From contig NZ_JYIT01000069.1 of the NCBI RefSeq assembly GCF_000956545.1, forward strand, positions 1-64,000: a stretch of DNA of 64,000 nucleotides, written 5' to 3'. The translations under genes and the position numbers were made by a program. The stretch is from Microbacterium azadirachtae. Lineage in GTDB: Bacteria > Actinomycetota > Actinomycetes > Actinomycetales > Microbacteriaceae. Below the pieces are notes generated by a model that ran no database searches, had not been told where the DNA came from, and worked only from the letters and a program-made list of their open reading frames with translations. Shown here piece by piece: positions 1 to 8,415 of this stretch (position 1 is the first letter of the stretch; each line of letters opens with the position of its first letter).

Positions 1-618
1 GCGGGGGTGGGAGGCGCGCAGCGGGGCATGGCCGACCACGGACTCCCAGGGCACGGTGCCGCGCACCCTGGTGGTGAGCGCGTCCCGGGACTCGCGGGCC
101 TTCGCCACCGGCAGGCGCAGGGCGAAGCGGGTGAGCGCGGGCATCGCGCGCGTCACGTCGACGGACACGAGGTTCGTGACGGCGAGGTCGGAGGGGAACT
201 CCTGCACCGTGGCGACCACCTTGTTCCACACGATCGCGTGCTTCGCGCCGTGGTCCTCGAACTGCTTGCGCAGCTCGCGGGCGGTGTACAGCGGGTTGTG
301 CTCGACGACGACGGCGCCGAGCCGGAGCACGGCGTAGAACGCGACGATGTGCTGGGGGCAGTTCGGCAGCACGATGGCGACCGGATCCCCCGCCTTGACC
401 CCGAGCGCCGCAAGGCCGGCGGCCGCGCGATCGATCGCCTGCTGCAGGTCGCGGTACGACGTCGTGCGGCCGAAGAACTGCAGGGCCGCCGCGTCCGGGT
501 AGTCGTGTGCCGACGCCTCGACGATGTCGACGAGGGATCCGGAGACCTCCGCGAGGTCCTCCGGCACCCCCTCGGCGTAGCTGGCGGTCCAGGGACGGGG
601 AGGAACGAACGTCGTCAC
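1..618 (-). CDS. AMP-dependent acyl-CoA ligase (long-chain fatty acid type), 3' end outside window
   Basis: Reading leftwards from a GTG at 616-618, an open frame of 206 codons runs off the window edge, so only the N-terminal part is seen. It has the look of the ANL adenylating family: an aromatic YRDLQQAID stretch, then AIVLPNCPQH, then the AVVVEHNPLYT block that is typical of fatty-acyl-CoA synthetases. The diagnostic P-loop (YTSGTTG-like) and the catalytic lysine would lie outside the window. Members activate a carboxylate with ATP and join it to CoA. The gene is 79 bp downstream of the second permease of the ABC cluster on the same strand, so co-transcription is possible but unproven. The substrate cannot be read from this fragment. 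Confidence 0.85.
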   Translation of the reverse strand, partial: MTTFVPPRPWTASYAEGVPEDLAEVSGSLVDIVEASAHDYPDAAALQFFGRTTSYRDLQQAIDRAAAGLAALGVKAGDPVAIVLPNCPQHIVAFYAVLRLGAVVVEHNPLYTARELRKQFEDHGAKHAIVWNKVVATVQEFPSDLAVTNLVSVDVTRAMPALTRFALRLPVAKARESRDALTTRVRGTVPWESVVGHAPLRASHPR

Positions 619-697
619 GTGCTCAGCCTATGCCGCGTCGCCGATCGCACGGGCACGCCCCCGAGGGTTGCCCCCACTGCGCCGCCCGGGGATGCCG

Positions 698-1498
698 TCA
701 TCGCCGTTGCTGCTCGCTTCCGGACAGCTTTTGCGCGAGCGCGATCGGGACGATCGAGACGACGACCAGCACGACGGCGATCACCGAGACGATGGGCGCC
801 TGGTTCGGCCGCGCGACGTTGTCGATGATGAACATCGGCAGGGTGCGCACCCCGGATCCGGCGGTGAAGGTCGTCACGACGATCTCGTCGAAGGACAGGG
901 CGAAGGCGAGCAGCCCGCCGGTGAGCAGCGCCGAGCGGAGCTGCGGGAACGTGACCAGGCGGAACGTCGTCCAGATCCCGGCGCCGAGGTCGCTCGACGC
1001 CTCCTCGAGGGAGGTGCCCATGCGCCGCAGGCGTGCCACGGCGTTGTTGAACACCGTGACGATGCAGAACGTCGTGTGCGCGATGATGACCGTCCAGATC
1101 GAGAGCGGGACGCCGAGGATCGTGCGGAACAGGTTGTTCAGCGCGATGCCGGTGATGATGCCGGGAAGCGCGATCGGCAGGATGACGAGCAGGTTGACGG
1201 TGTTCCGCCCGAAGAACGCGAACCGCTGCAGCGCGAACGAGAGCATGGTCCCCAGCGCCAGAGCGAGAAGCGAGGAGATCAGCGCGACCAGCGCGCTCGT
1301 GCCGACCGCCTCGAGCGCGCCGTCGCTGCGGAACGCCCTGCCCCACCACTCCAGGGTGAACCCGGGCGGGGGCCAGGTGAGCGACGCCGAGGTCGAGAAC
1401 GAGTTGACGAGGACCACCAGGAGCGGCACGTAGACGACCGCGAGGATGACCGCGGTGATGATGCCCAGGGTGACCCTGGTGCCGAGGGAGATGCGCAC
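698..1498 (-). CDS. ABC transporter permease, PotC-like (polyamine/opine type)
   Basis: This 266-residue integral membrane protein begins at a GTG (1496-1498), with a close GGAGG five to nine bases upstream, directly after the preceding permease. It has about six hydrophobic segments. The cytoplasmic EAA loop that docks on the ATPase is visible as EEASSDLGAG about 70 residues before the C-terminus. The family fit is the PotC-like inner-membrane subunits of spermidine/putrescine-type importers (binding-protein-dependent transport, type I fold). It is the last gene of a four-gene unit encoding ATPase, binding protein and two permeases. Length is normal for the family. A longer in-frame read-through upstream is only overlap with the other permease gene. 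Confidence 0.9.
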   Translation of the reverse strand: MRISLGTRVTLGIITAVILAVVYVPLLVVLVNSFSTSASLTWPPPGFTLEWWGRAFRSDGALEAVGTSALVALISSLLALALGTMLSFALQRFAFFGRNTVNLLVILPIALPGIITGIALNNLFRTILGVPLSIWTVIIAHTTFCIVTVFNNAVARLRRMGTSLEEASSDLGAGIWTTFRLVTFPQLRSALLTGGLLAFALSFDEIVVTTFTAGSGVRTLPMFIIDNVARPNQAPIVSVIAVVLVVVSIVPIALAQKLSGSEQQRR

Positions 1499-1506
1499 GA
1501 GGCCTC

Positions 1507-2430
1507 CTACAGGTTGTCCAGGGCGCCGGTGCGGCGCACGAGGAACAGGTAGCCGAAGATGATGACGATGGGGATCAGCGCGATCGCCGCGGCGAGCGGG
1601 AGGTTGTTCGCCGCACCGATGTCCTGGTAGACGAGCGTTCCGAGCATCTGGGCGCCGCCGCCGACGATGCCGATCGTGATGTAGTCGCCGAGGGAGAGCG
1701 AGAAGCTGAAGATGGTGCCGGCGATGATGGCGGGGAGCGCCATCGGCCACACCACCAGGCGCAGGGTGGCCCAGCTGCGCCCGCCGAGGTCGCCGGAGGC
1801 TTCGAGCAGCGAGCTGGGCACGCGCTCCAGTCCCGCGTAGATCGGCAGGATGACGTAGGGCAGCCACAGATAGGACAGCGTGATGATCGTCGCGGCGATC
1901 CCGTATCCGGGGGTGTGACCGCCGAGCGGGCGCAGCAGCCACTCGAGGATGCCGTCGCTGGACAGCACCGACCGCCAGGCGAACGCCTTGACGAGGTAGG
2001 AGGCCCACAGCGGCGTCAGCACCAGCACGACCAGCACGCGCTGCAGGGCGGGGGAGGCCACCATCGCCATGAAGTAGGCGATCGGCAGGGCGAGCGCCAC
2101 GTCGATCACGGTGACGGCCAGGGCGATCCCGACCGTGCGCAGAGTGATGCCCTGGTAGAACGCGTCGGTCACGACCGTCACGATGTTGTCTGCCGTGAAC
2201 TCGGTGCGGATCTGGCCCGTGTACGTGTCCGTCGTCCAGAACGCCGTGACCAGCAGCAGCGCGAGGGCCACGACGTAGACCGCGGCGAGCCAGAACAGCG
2301 GGGCGGACAGCAGGAGGGCGAGGCGGGCGCGCGGATGCGTGGACAGGTAGGCGGATCCGCGGCGCGATGGCGTGCGGCGCGGGGACGGGACGGCCGGCCG
2401 CGGCGTCTTCGCCGGTGCGATGGCGCTCAT
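1507..2430 (-). CDS. ABC transporter permease, PotB-like (polyamine/opine type)
   Basis: A 307-residue membrane protein with a basic, proline- and arginine-rich N-terminal tail of about 30 residues, followed by a strong first transmembrane segment near residues 35-60. The EAA motif is EASGDLGGRSW in the central third. This is the PotB-type partner of the following permease, and the two together would form the translocation pore. The ATG at 2428-2430 follows GAAAGGACTCCTC, a usable Shine-Dalgarno sequence. It lies 64 bp after the binding protein gene and 8 bp before the next permease, so it is clearly operonic. The natural substrate is unknown. Spermidine, putrescine, or related cationic or opine compounds are the family norm. 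Confidence 0.9.
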   Translation of the reverse strand: MSAIAPAKTPRPAVPSPRRTPSRRGSAYLSTHPRARLALLLSAPLFWLAAVYVVALALLLVTAFWTTDTYTGQIRTEFTADNIVTVVTDAFYQGITLRTVGIALAVTVIDVALALPIAYFMAMVASPALQRVLVVLVLTPLWASYLVKAFAWRSVLSSDGILEWLLRPLGGHTPGYGIAATIITLSYLWLPYVILPIYAGLERVPSSLLEASGDLGGRSWATLRLVVWPMALPAIIAGTIFSFSLSLGDYITIGIVGGGAQMLGTLVYQDIGAANNLPLAAAIALIPIVIIFGYLFLVRRTGALDNL

Positions 2431-2494
2431 GAGGAGTCCTTTCGGGGACCGGGCCCGGTCGTCCGGAGCGCGGGCCCCGGACGACCGGATCGGA

Positions 2495-3670
2495 TCAGTT
2501 GCGGATCTGCTGCCAGGCCGTCGTCCACCCGGCGTAATCGATGCACTTCACATCCGTGCGACCGTCCAGGCACTTCGCGATCGGCGTCGTCCAGTACCAG
2601 ATCTTCTTCGCGTACTCGGCGTCGCCCGCGTGGTATGAGGCGCAGTCATCGCGGAAGTCGCAGGCCTTCTCGCTGGAGGGGGCCTCGCCGAAGAACGCGG
2701 TGGCCTGGGCATTGGCCTTCGGGCTGGAGATGTAGTCCAGCCACGCGTAGGCGCAGTTCGGGTTCTTCGCCTTGGACGAGATCATCCAGGTGTCGCTCCA
2801 GCCGGTCGCGCCCTCGTCGGGCAGCACCACGGCCGTCTTGCCGCCTTCGCCCTCGAGCGTGTTCTGGATCACCTGCCACGTGGTGCCTGCGACGCTGTCA
2901 CCGGACTGGAACGACTGCACCTCCTTGAGGTAGTCGCCCCAGTACTCGCTGATGTTCGGGCGCTGCTCCTTGAGCAGCGACACGGCGGCGTCGAACTGCT
3001 TCTGATCGAGCGCATAGGGGTTCGTGATCTTCAGCTCGGGCTTGTGCGCCATGAGATAGACCGCCGCATCGGCGATGTAGATAGGGGAGTCGTAGGCGGT
3101 GATCTTGCCCCTGTGGTCCGAGGCCTTGTCGAACACGACGTCCCAGGAGGTCGGCGCGGTGGGGAACGCCTCGGTGTTGTACATCAGCAGGTTGGCGCCG
3201 TACCCGTGCGGCACGCCGTAGTGCTTGCCGTCGACGGTGTTCCAGGCGCGGTCCTTGAGGAACGGGAAGATGCCGTCGTAGTTCTTCAGGAGCTTCGTGT
3301 TCACCTCGACCACGTCGCCCGAGGCGATGAGGCGGAGCGAGGCGTCGCCCGATGCCGACACCACGTCGTAGTCGCCGGTCTTCATGAGGTTGAGCGCCTC
3401 GTCGGATGTCCCGAAGGTCTTCGCCTCGACCTTGCACCCGGTGCTCTTCGTGAACTCCGAGACCCAGTCGACCTTCGGGTCGTTCGAGCCGTCCTCGACG
3501 TAGCCGGGCCAGGCGAGGATCTTGACCGCGCCCTCGTTCTTGCCCAGTTTGTCGACGGGACCGGTGCCGCCACCGCCGGACGAGCCGGCGGTGCCGCAGC
3601 CGGTGAGGGCGGCGAGCACGACCGTGGTCAGGCCGAGGGCCGCGAGGGCCGGGAGGGCGTTCTTGCGCAT
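2495..3670 (-). CDS. Extracellular solute-binding lipoprotein, PotD/PotF-like
   Basis: This 391-residue protein opens with a lipoprotein signal: a short basic MRKN start, a hydrophobic core, then the lipobox LTGC with the lipidated Cys near residue 26. A glycine/serine-rich linker follows. The mature part fits periplasmic-binding-protein class II of the spermidine/putrescine family (KILAWPGYVEDG near the N-terminus, STGCKVEAKTFGTSDE following). It would capture substrate outside the membrane for the two downstream permeases. Four cysteines near the C-terminus (ACDFRDDCASY and AKCLDGRTDVKC) could form disulfides. The start ATG at 3668-3670 follows GAAGGAGTATCCC. The longer frame upstream is overlap with the ATPase gene and lacks a signal peptide. 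Confidence 0.92.
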   Translation of the reverse strand: MRKNALPALAALGLTTVVLAALTGCGTAGSSGGGGTGPVDKLGKNEGAVKILAWPGYVEDGSNDPKVDWVSEFTKSTGCKVEAKTFGTSDEALNLMKTGDYDVVSASGDASLRLIASGDVVEVNTKLLKNYDGIFPFLKDRAWNTVDGKHYGVPHGYGANLLMYNTEAFPTAPTSWDVVFDKASDHRGKITAYDSPIYIADAAVYLMAHKPELKITNPYALDQKQFDAAVSLLKEQRPNISEYWGDYLKEVQSFQSGDSVAGTTWQVIQNTLEGEGGKTAVVLPDEGATGWSDTWMISSKAKNPNCAYAWLDYISSPKANAQATAFFGEAPSSEKACDFRDDCASYHAGDAEYAKKIWYWTTPIAKCLDGRTDVKCIDYAGWTTAWQQIRN

Positions 3671-3714
3671 GGGATACTCCTTCGTTCTTCTGCGTTCGCG
3701 GGTGCGAGGGGCGG

Positions 3715-4797
3715 TCAGCGGATGCCGGCCGTACGGATGGTGCGGGAGGGGGTGTCGTTCTGCTCGGCCAGGGGCGCGTCGCCCAGCGGGACGACGTCGG
3801 CGTCGCGCCACGAGACGAACACGCGGTCCCCGTGGTCGCCGTGCGCGTGCCCGCCGATGTTCTGCTGGAGCACCGTGACGCGCGGTCCCTCATCGAGGTC
3901 GACGACCAGCCGCACCCCCGAGCCCAGGTAGATCGCCTCGGCGACCACACCTGCGGCCGATCGGCGGCCGGCCTCGTCGGAGGGGGCCGCGGCGACCAGG
4001 AGCTTCTCCGGACGCAGCGAGTGGTTGCCCTGGCGGCCGAGCACGCGTGCGCTGGTCGCGTCGTCGAACAGGTTCGAGGTGCCCACGAAGTCGGCCACGA
4101 AGCGGGACACCGGGCGCTCGTAGAGCTCGAACGGCGTGCCCAGCTGCTCGATGCGGCCGGCGCTGAACACCGCGATGCGGTCGGACAGGGTCAGCGCCTC
4201 CTCCTGATCGTGCGTGACGAAGATGAACGTGATGCCCAGATCGCGCTGGATCTGCTTCAGCTCGACCTGCATCTGCTCGCGCAGCTTCAGATCCAGCGCG
4301 CCCAGCGGCTCGTCCAGCAGCAGCACCTTGGGCTCGACCACCGTGGCGCGGGCCAGCGCGACGCGCTGACGCTGCCCGCCGGAAAGCTGACTCGGCTTGC
4401 GGTCCGCGACATGCTCGAGCCGGACGCTCGCGAGCGCCCTGCGCGCGCGCTCGCGGCGTTCCCTCTTGCCGACCCCGCGCACACGCAGCCCGTAGGCCAC
4501 GTTGTCGAGCACCGTCATGTGCGGGAACAGCGCATAGTCCTGGAAGACCGTGTTCACGTCGCGGTCGAACGGCGGCGTGCGCGTGACGTCCTCCCCGAAC
4601 AACTCCACCGTGCCGGCGGTCGGCTGCTCGAAGCCGGCGATGAGGCGCAGCACCGTGGTCTTGCCGGAGCCGGACGGCCCGAGCATGGAGAAGAACTCTC
4701 CCTCTGCGATCTCCAGATCCACGCCGTCGACGGCGGTGACGGATCCGAAGGCGCGGGTGAGTCCGCTGAGTCTGATCGCGACGGGCTTGTCGGTCAT
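3715..4797 (-). CDS. ABC transporter ATP-binding protein, PotA-like
   Basis: The 360-residue ATPase has a complete nucleotide-binding domain: Walker [10 protein letters not shown] (about residues 42-50), Q-loop VFQDYALF, signature LSGGQRQR, Walker [12 protein letters not shown], and the switch histidine in FVTHDQ. The last third is a TOBE-type beta domain containing LRPEKL, as in PotA/MalK-like importers. It energises uptake by the permeases encoded downstream. I chose the ATG at 4795-4797, five bases after AAGGGG. A GTG one codon earlier sits too close to that Shine-Dalgarno. It is the first gene of the importer operon and is driven by the divergent promoter region with the inverted-repeat operator. 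Confidence 0.93.
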   Translation of the reverse strand: MTDKPVAIRLSGLTRAFGSVTAVDGVDLEIAEGEFFSMLGPSGSGKTTVLRLIAGFEQPTAGTVELFGEDVTRTPPFDRDVNTVFQDYALFPHMTVLDNVAYGLRVRGVGKRERRERARRALASVRLEHVADRKPSQLSGGQRQRVALARATVVEPKVLLLDEPLGALDLKLREQMQVELKQIQRDLGITFIFVTHDQEEALTLSDRIAVFSAGRIEQLGTPFELYERPVSRFVADFVGTSNLFDDATSARVLGRQGNHSLRPEKLLVAAAPSDEAGRRSAAGVVAEAIYLGSGVRLVVDLDEGPRVTVLQQNIGGHAHGDHGDRVFVSWRDADVVPLGDAPLAEQNDTPSRTIRTAGIR

Positions 4798-4821
4798 CAC
4801 ATCCCCTTCGATGCGAGGACT

Positions 4822-4867
4822 AATCCTCTGTTACTAGATGTTTGGAATCATATGGGAACAGAGGATT
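4822..4867. promoter_or_regulatory. Inverted-repeat operator between importer operon and GntR regulator
   Basis: AATCCTCTGTT (4822-4832) and its exact reverse complement AACAGAGGATT (4857-4867) form a perfect 11-bp inverted repeat with a 24-bp spacer. One arm lies inside the -35/-10 spacer of the importer promoter, and the other lies just past the expected transcription start. This layout suits a dimeric repressor that bridges two half sites, most simply the GntR regulator encoded next door. The binding protein is inferred, not shown. Confidence 0.75.
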
Positions 4868-4874
4868 TTGTCAA
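4847..4874 (-). promoter_or_regulatory. Near-consensus sigma-70-type promoter for the importer operon
   Basis: On the minus strand, TTGACA (4874-4869, perfect -35) and TATGAT (4852-4847, 5 of 6 for -10) are separated by 16 bp. Transcription would start near 4840 and reach the ATPase ATG at 4797. This is the best promoter match I noticed in the window and stands out against the high-GC background. Confidence 0.75.
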
Positions 4875-4917
4875 CACGCGTGTTACCGTCGTGTCACGGC
4901 CTCGAGAGGAGAGCGGC

Positions 4918-5703
4918 GTGGCACAGGTGTCGGCAGGCGTGGACCCCGCGCGGTCCGCCGTCTTCGCGCCCCTGTCCGACGTCGGCCGCGCCGAGCTCGT
5001 CGAGCGGCGACTGCAGGACGCGATCACGTCCGGCGTGCTGCACGACGGCGAGCGGCTGCCCAGTGAGTCGCAGCTCGGCCGCCGCCTCGGCGTCGCCGTC
5101 GTGACCGCACGCGAGGCGCTCGAGGCGCTGCGCGACGCCGGCCTCATCCAGACCCGCCGCGGACGCGACGGCGGCAGCTTCGTCACCTTCGATCCCGAGA
5201 CGGCGCGTCGCTTCACGGACGAGCGGATCCGCGCGCTGAGCCGGGTCGAGCTGCGCGACGCCTCGACGCACTACTCGGCGATCGCGGGCATGGCGGCCGA
5301 GCTCGCCGCCGACCGGGCGGGCGAGGAGGACGTGCGCGGTCTCCGCGAGCTCGTCGAGCAGGAGGACCTGTCCAGCGAGGGCGGGGCGCGGCGCGCCGTC
5401 GCCCGGTTCCAGCTCGAGGTGGCCGCGCTCAGCCAGTCGCCGCGGCTGGTGCGGGAGGAGCTGCGCCTGCAGTCCGAGATCGGATCCCTGATCTGGCTGG
5501 GTCTGCGCGAGCCCGACAACCGCGCGCACAGCCGTGCCGCCCGGGTCGCCCAGCTGGACGCGATCGGCGCCGCCGACACCGAGGCCGCCCGTGCCGTCGC
5601 GGTGCGGCGGATCGCCGCAGGCGTCGAGTGGCTCCTGGACGAGAAGTCACGGCTGGAGGTGGCGGCGGAGTCCGCGGAGCAGTCCGCGCCGTCGCCGCGC
5701 TGA
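4918..5703 (+). CDS. GntR-family transcriptional regulator (FadR/FCD subfamily)
   Basis: A 261-residue regulator. Its N-terminal winged helix is visible around residues 20-80, with the GntR hallmark GERLPSESQLGRRLGVA and the wing region RRGRDGGSFV. The C-terminal part is helical and resembles an FCD ligand domain. However, the usual FH metal position reads FQ in ARFQLEVA, so a canonical FCD metal site seems to be missing. I chose the GTG at 4918-4920 because GAGAGGAG precedes it by four bases. An in-frame ATG at 4852 would put the start inside the divergent promoter. It is divergent from the polyamine-type importer and is its likely ligand-responsive repressor. The PDC-domain gene follows 57 bp downstream. 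Confidence 0.88.
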   Translation: MAQVSAGVDPARSAVFAPLSDVGRAELVERRLQDAITSGVLHDGERLPSESQLGRRLGVAVVTAREALEALRDAGLIQTRRGRDGGSFVTFDPETARRFTDERIRALSRVELRDASTHYSAIAGMAAELAADRAGEEDVRGLRELVEQEDLSSEGGARRAVARFQLEVAALSQSPRLVREELRLQSEIGSLIWLGLREPDNRAHSRAARVAQLDAIGAADTEAARAVAVRRIAAGVEWLLDEKSRLEVAAESAEQSAPSPR

Positions 5704-5760
5704 CGCGCCCCTACACACCCGACCCGACCCACGGAACCCGACACACAGAAGGAGCGGGAG

Positions 5761-6549
5761 ATGACCGGCACCGTCGCCGAGCATGATGAGCGCATCGCCG
5801 CGCGGATCGAGAGCACGTTCGCGCCGCTGTTCGCGCTCGTGGACACGTGGCGCCGCGGGGTCGAGGAGGAGTTCCGCTCCTTCGCGGCCCTGGGCGTCGC
5901 CCCCGCCGCCGCGACGCTGGATCCGTTCATGGACGCCTTGGCGCGTCCCGCGCTGACCGTTCCGGCCGGACTCGTGACCGGAGCCGGTTTCGTCGCGACG
6001 CCGGGCGTGCTCGCCGACGCGCCGTGGCACCTGGCCTGGTGGCTGCGCGAGATCCACGGCCTCGACAGAGGCGATCGCGGCAGCGTGCGCCGCCTGGACA
6101 CGGTCGACGATCCCGACTCCGACCAGTTCCGCGACTACCGGCAGCTGGAGTGGTGGCGGGTGCCGGAGCGCACCGGCGAGCGGCACGTGACAGGGCCCTA
6201 CGTCGACTACCTCTGCACGGACGACTACACGGTCACGGTGACGGCGCCGGTCGAGCAGGCGGGGAGGATGGTCGGGGTCGTCGGCATCGACGTGCACGTA
6301 TCCCGGCTGGAGCGCGCGATCCTGCCGATCCTGCGCGACGTCACCGGGACCGGCACGGTCGTGAACGCCTCAGGACGCGTGGTCGCATCGAGCGATTCGC
6401 ACCGGGTGACCGGCACGCTATTGCGCGGCGACGAGGTCCGGCAGGCGCTCGACGCGCTGCGCGCCGATGGTGCGGTCGGCGCCGTCGCCGGCGGCACCAG
6501 GGCGGTGCCGTGCGGCGGTACGACGCTCGTGCTCGTGCTGCAGGACTGA
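5761..6549 (+). CDS. Soluble PDC/Cache-type sensor-domain protein
   Basis: A 262-residue protein with no signal peptide and no transmembrane segment. The central part (about residues 80-220) looks like a PDC/Cache ligand-binding fold. YVDYLCTDDYTVTVTAPV followed by GVVGIDVHVSRLE resembles the strand-helix unit of extracellular sensor domains, and TGTVVNASGRVVASS matches the second half. Such domains usually sit outside the cell in chemoreceptors or kinases, so a free cytosolic copy is unusual. The ATG follows AAGGAGCGGGAG. The gene comes directly after the GntR regulator and may work with it in sensing the importer's substrate. This role is inferred from context only. Confidence 0.65.
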   Translation: MTGTVAEHDERIAARIESTFAPLFALVDTWRRGVEEEFRSFAALGVAPAAATLDPFMDALARPALTVPAGLVTGAGFVATPGVLADAPWHLAWWLREIHGLDRGDRGSVRRLDTVDDPDSDQFRDYRQLEWWRVPERTGERHVTGPYVDYLCTDDYTVTVTAPVEQAGRMVGVVGIDVHVSRLERAILPILRDVTGTGTVVNASGRVVASSDSHRVTGTLLRGDEVRQALDALRADGAVGAVAGGTRAVPCGGTTLVLVLQD

Positions 6550-6604
6550 TCGTCGCGGCCGCCGGCCGGCAGGGGGCTCGCCACCCGCTGGCTAGACTGT
6601 CCAG

Positions 6605-6904
6605 GTGTCTGAAATCACCCCTGATCTCGTGCGCCACCTCGGCGTGCTCGCGCGCATCCAGCTTTCCGATGACGAGGTGACGAAGCTGACCGGTCAGCTC
6701 GACGCCATCGTCGACAACATCGCCAAGGTGTCCGAGGTCGCGACCCCCGACGTCGTCGCCACGAGCCACCCGATCGCGATGCACAATGTCTTCCGCGAGG
6801 ACGTCGTGGGCCAGACCCTCACGACCGCGCAGGCGCTGCAGAACGCGCCCGACGCGGACGGCGACCGCTTCCGCGTCACCGCGATCCTGGGGGAGGAGCA
6901 GTGA
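6605..6904 (+). CDS. gatC: Aspartyl/glutamyl-tRNA amidotransferase subunit C
   Basis: This 99-residue protein is the small GatC subunit of the tRNA-dependent amidotransferase, with the usual opening ([20 protein letters not shown]) and a C-terminal tail ending in ILGEEQ. GatC wraps around GatA and stabilises the GatA-GatB complex, which converts Glu-tRNA(Gln) and Asp-tRNA(Asn) to Gln-tRNA and Asn-tRNA. The start is a GTG. The stop overlaps the gatA start by four bases (GTGA), which implies translational coupling. It is first in the gatC-gatA-gatB order typical of Actinobacteria. Confidence 0.96.
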   Translation: MSEITPDLVRHLGVLARIQLSDDEVTKLTGQLDAIVDNIAKVSEVATPDVVATSHPIAMHNVFREDVVGQTLTTAQALQNAPDADGDRFRVTAILGEEQ

Positions 6905-8415
6905 GCGAGATCATCCGCTGGACCGCCGCCGAGCTCGGCGCCAAGCTCGCGGCCGGAGAGGTGTCGAGCGTCGAGGCGACCCAGGCGCACCTCGACCGCA
7001 TCGCCGCCGTCGACGGCGACGTGCACGCCTTCCTCCACGTCAACGAGCACGCGCTCGACGCCGCCGCGGAGGTGGATCGCCGCCGCGCCGGGGGCGAGCA
7101 GCTCGGCGAACTCGCGGGCGTCCCGCTGGCCATCAAGGACGTGCTCGTCACCACCGACCAGCCCTCCACGAGCGGATCCCGGATCCTCGAGGGGTATCGG
7201 TCGCCGTTCGATGCCACGGTGGTCGCCCGCGCCCGGGCGGCGGGCCTGGTCGGCATCGGCAAGACCAACATGGACGAGTTCGCGATGGGATCCTCCACGG
7301 AGTTCTCCGCCTACGGCGCCACCCACAACCCGTGGGACCTCGACCGGATCCCGGGCGGCTCGGGCGGCGGCTCGGCCGCTGCGGTGGCCGCGTTCGAGGC
7401 GCCGATCGCCCTCGGCTCGGACACCGGCGGCTCGATCCGTCAGCCGGCGCACGTCACCGGCACCGTGGGCATCAAGCCCACCTACGGCGGTGTGAGCCGC
7501 TACGGCGCGATCGCCCTCGCGTCCAGCCTCGACCAGGTCGGGCCGGTGTCGCGCACCGTCCTCGACGCCGGTCTGCTCCACGACGTCATCGGAGGGCACG
7601 ACCCCAAGGACTCGACGTCGCTTCCCGACGCCTGGCCGTCGTTCGCGGCGGCCGCGCGCGAGGGCGCGACCGGGCAGGTGCTCAAGGGGCTGAAGGTCGG
7701 CGTCGTGAAGGAGCTGCCGGACTCGGGCTTCCAGGCGGGAGTCGCCGCATCCTTCCACGCCGCGCTGAAGCTCATGGAGGCGCAGGGCGCCGAGATCGTG
7801 GAGATCTCCGCCCCGCACTTCGAGTACGGCGTCGCCGCCTACTATCTGATCCTCCCGGCCGAGGCCTCGAGCAACCTGGCGAAGTTCGACTCTGTCCGGT
7901 TCGGCCTGCGCGTCACGCCCGACGGCGGCGGCACGGTCGAGGACGTCATGTCGCTCACCCGCGAGGTCGGCTTCGGGCCCGAGGTCAAGCGCCGCATCAT
8001 CCTCGGCACCTACGCCCTCTCGGCCGGGTACTACGACGCGTACTACGGCAGCGCGCAGAAGGTGCGCACCCTCATCCAGCAGGACTTCGACGCGGCGTTC
8101 GCGCAGGTCGACGTCATCGCCACGCCGTCCGCCCCGACCACCGCGTTCAAGCTCGGCGAGAAGATCGGCGATCCGCTGCAGATGTACCTGAACGACCTGA
8201 CCACGATCCCGGCCAACCTCGCCGGCGTGCCGGGGATCTCGATCCCGTCGGGCCTGGCCGAGGAGGACGGGCTGCCGGTCGGCATCCAGTTCCTGGCCCC
8301 CGCCCGCGAGGATGCCCGTCTGTACCGCGTCGGCGCGGCCCTCGAGACTCTGCTCGTCGACGCGTGGGGCGGGCCGCTGCTCGACCGCGCACCCCTGCTG
8401 GGAGGAACCCGCTGA
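6901..8415 (+). CDS. gatA: Aspartyl/glutamyl-tRNA amidotransferase subunit A
   Basis: A 504-residue amidase-signature enzyme. The catalytic triad can be read as Lys79 (GVPLAIKD), cis-Ser154 in [11 protein letters not shown], and nucleophile Ser178 in [10 protein letters not shown]. GatA hydrolyses glutamine and passes ammonia through a channel to GatB. Length and motifs are normal for the family. The GTG start overlaps the gatC stop by four bases, and its TGA overlaps the ATG of gatB by one base, so all three subunits are likely made together. Confidence 0.97.
   Translation: MSEIIRWTAAELGAKLAAGEVSSVEATQAHLDRIAAVDGDVHAFLHVNEHALDAAAEVDRRRAGGEQLGELAGVPLAIKDVLVTTDQPSTSGSRILEGYRSPFDATVVARARAAGLVGIGKTNMDEFAMGSSTEFSAYGATHNPWDLDRIPGGSGGGSAAAVAAFEAPIALGSDTGGSIRQPAHVTGTVGIKPTYGGVSRYGAIALASSLDQVGPVSRTVLDAGLLHDVIGGHDPKDSTSLPDAWPSFAAAAREGATGQVLKGLKVGVVKELPDSGFQAGVAASFHAALKLMEAQGAEIVEISAPHFEYGVAAYYLILPAEASSNLAKFDSVRFGLRVTPDGGGTVEDVMSLTREVGFGPEVKRRIILGTYALSAGYYDAYYGSAQKVRTLIQQDFDAAFAQVDVIATPSAPTTAFKLGEKIGDPLQMYLNDLTTIPANLAGVPGISIPSGLAEEDGLPVGIQFLAPAREDARLYRVGAALETLLVDAWGGPLLDRAPLLGGTR

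Noticed and set aside
4852..4917. Longer GntR start at ATG 4852
   Set aside because: It would place coding sequence across the operator arm and promoter. GTG 4918 has a strong Shine-Dalgarno.
6786..8414. Upstream part of a 1047-codon frame ending in gatB
   Set aside because: It is an alternative frame of gatC and gatA. gatB starts at 8415, coupled to the gatA stop.
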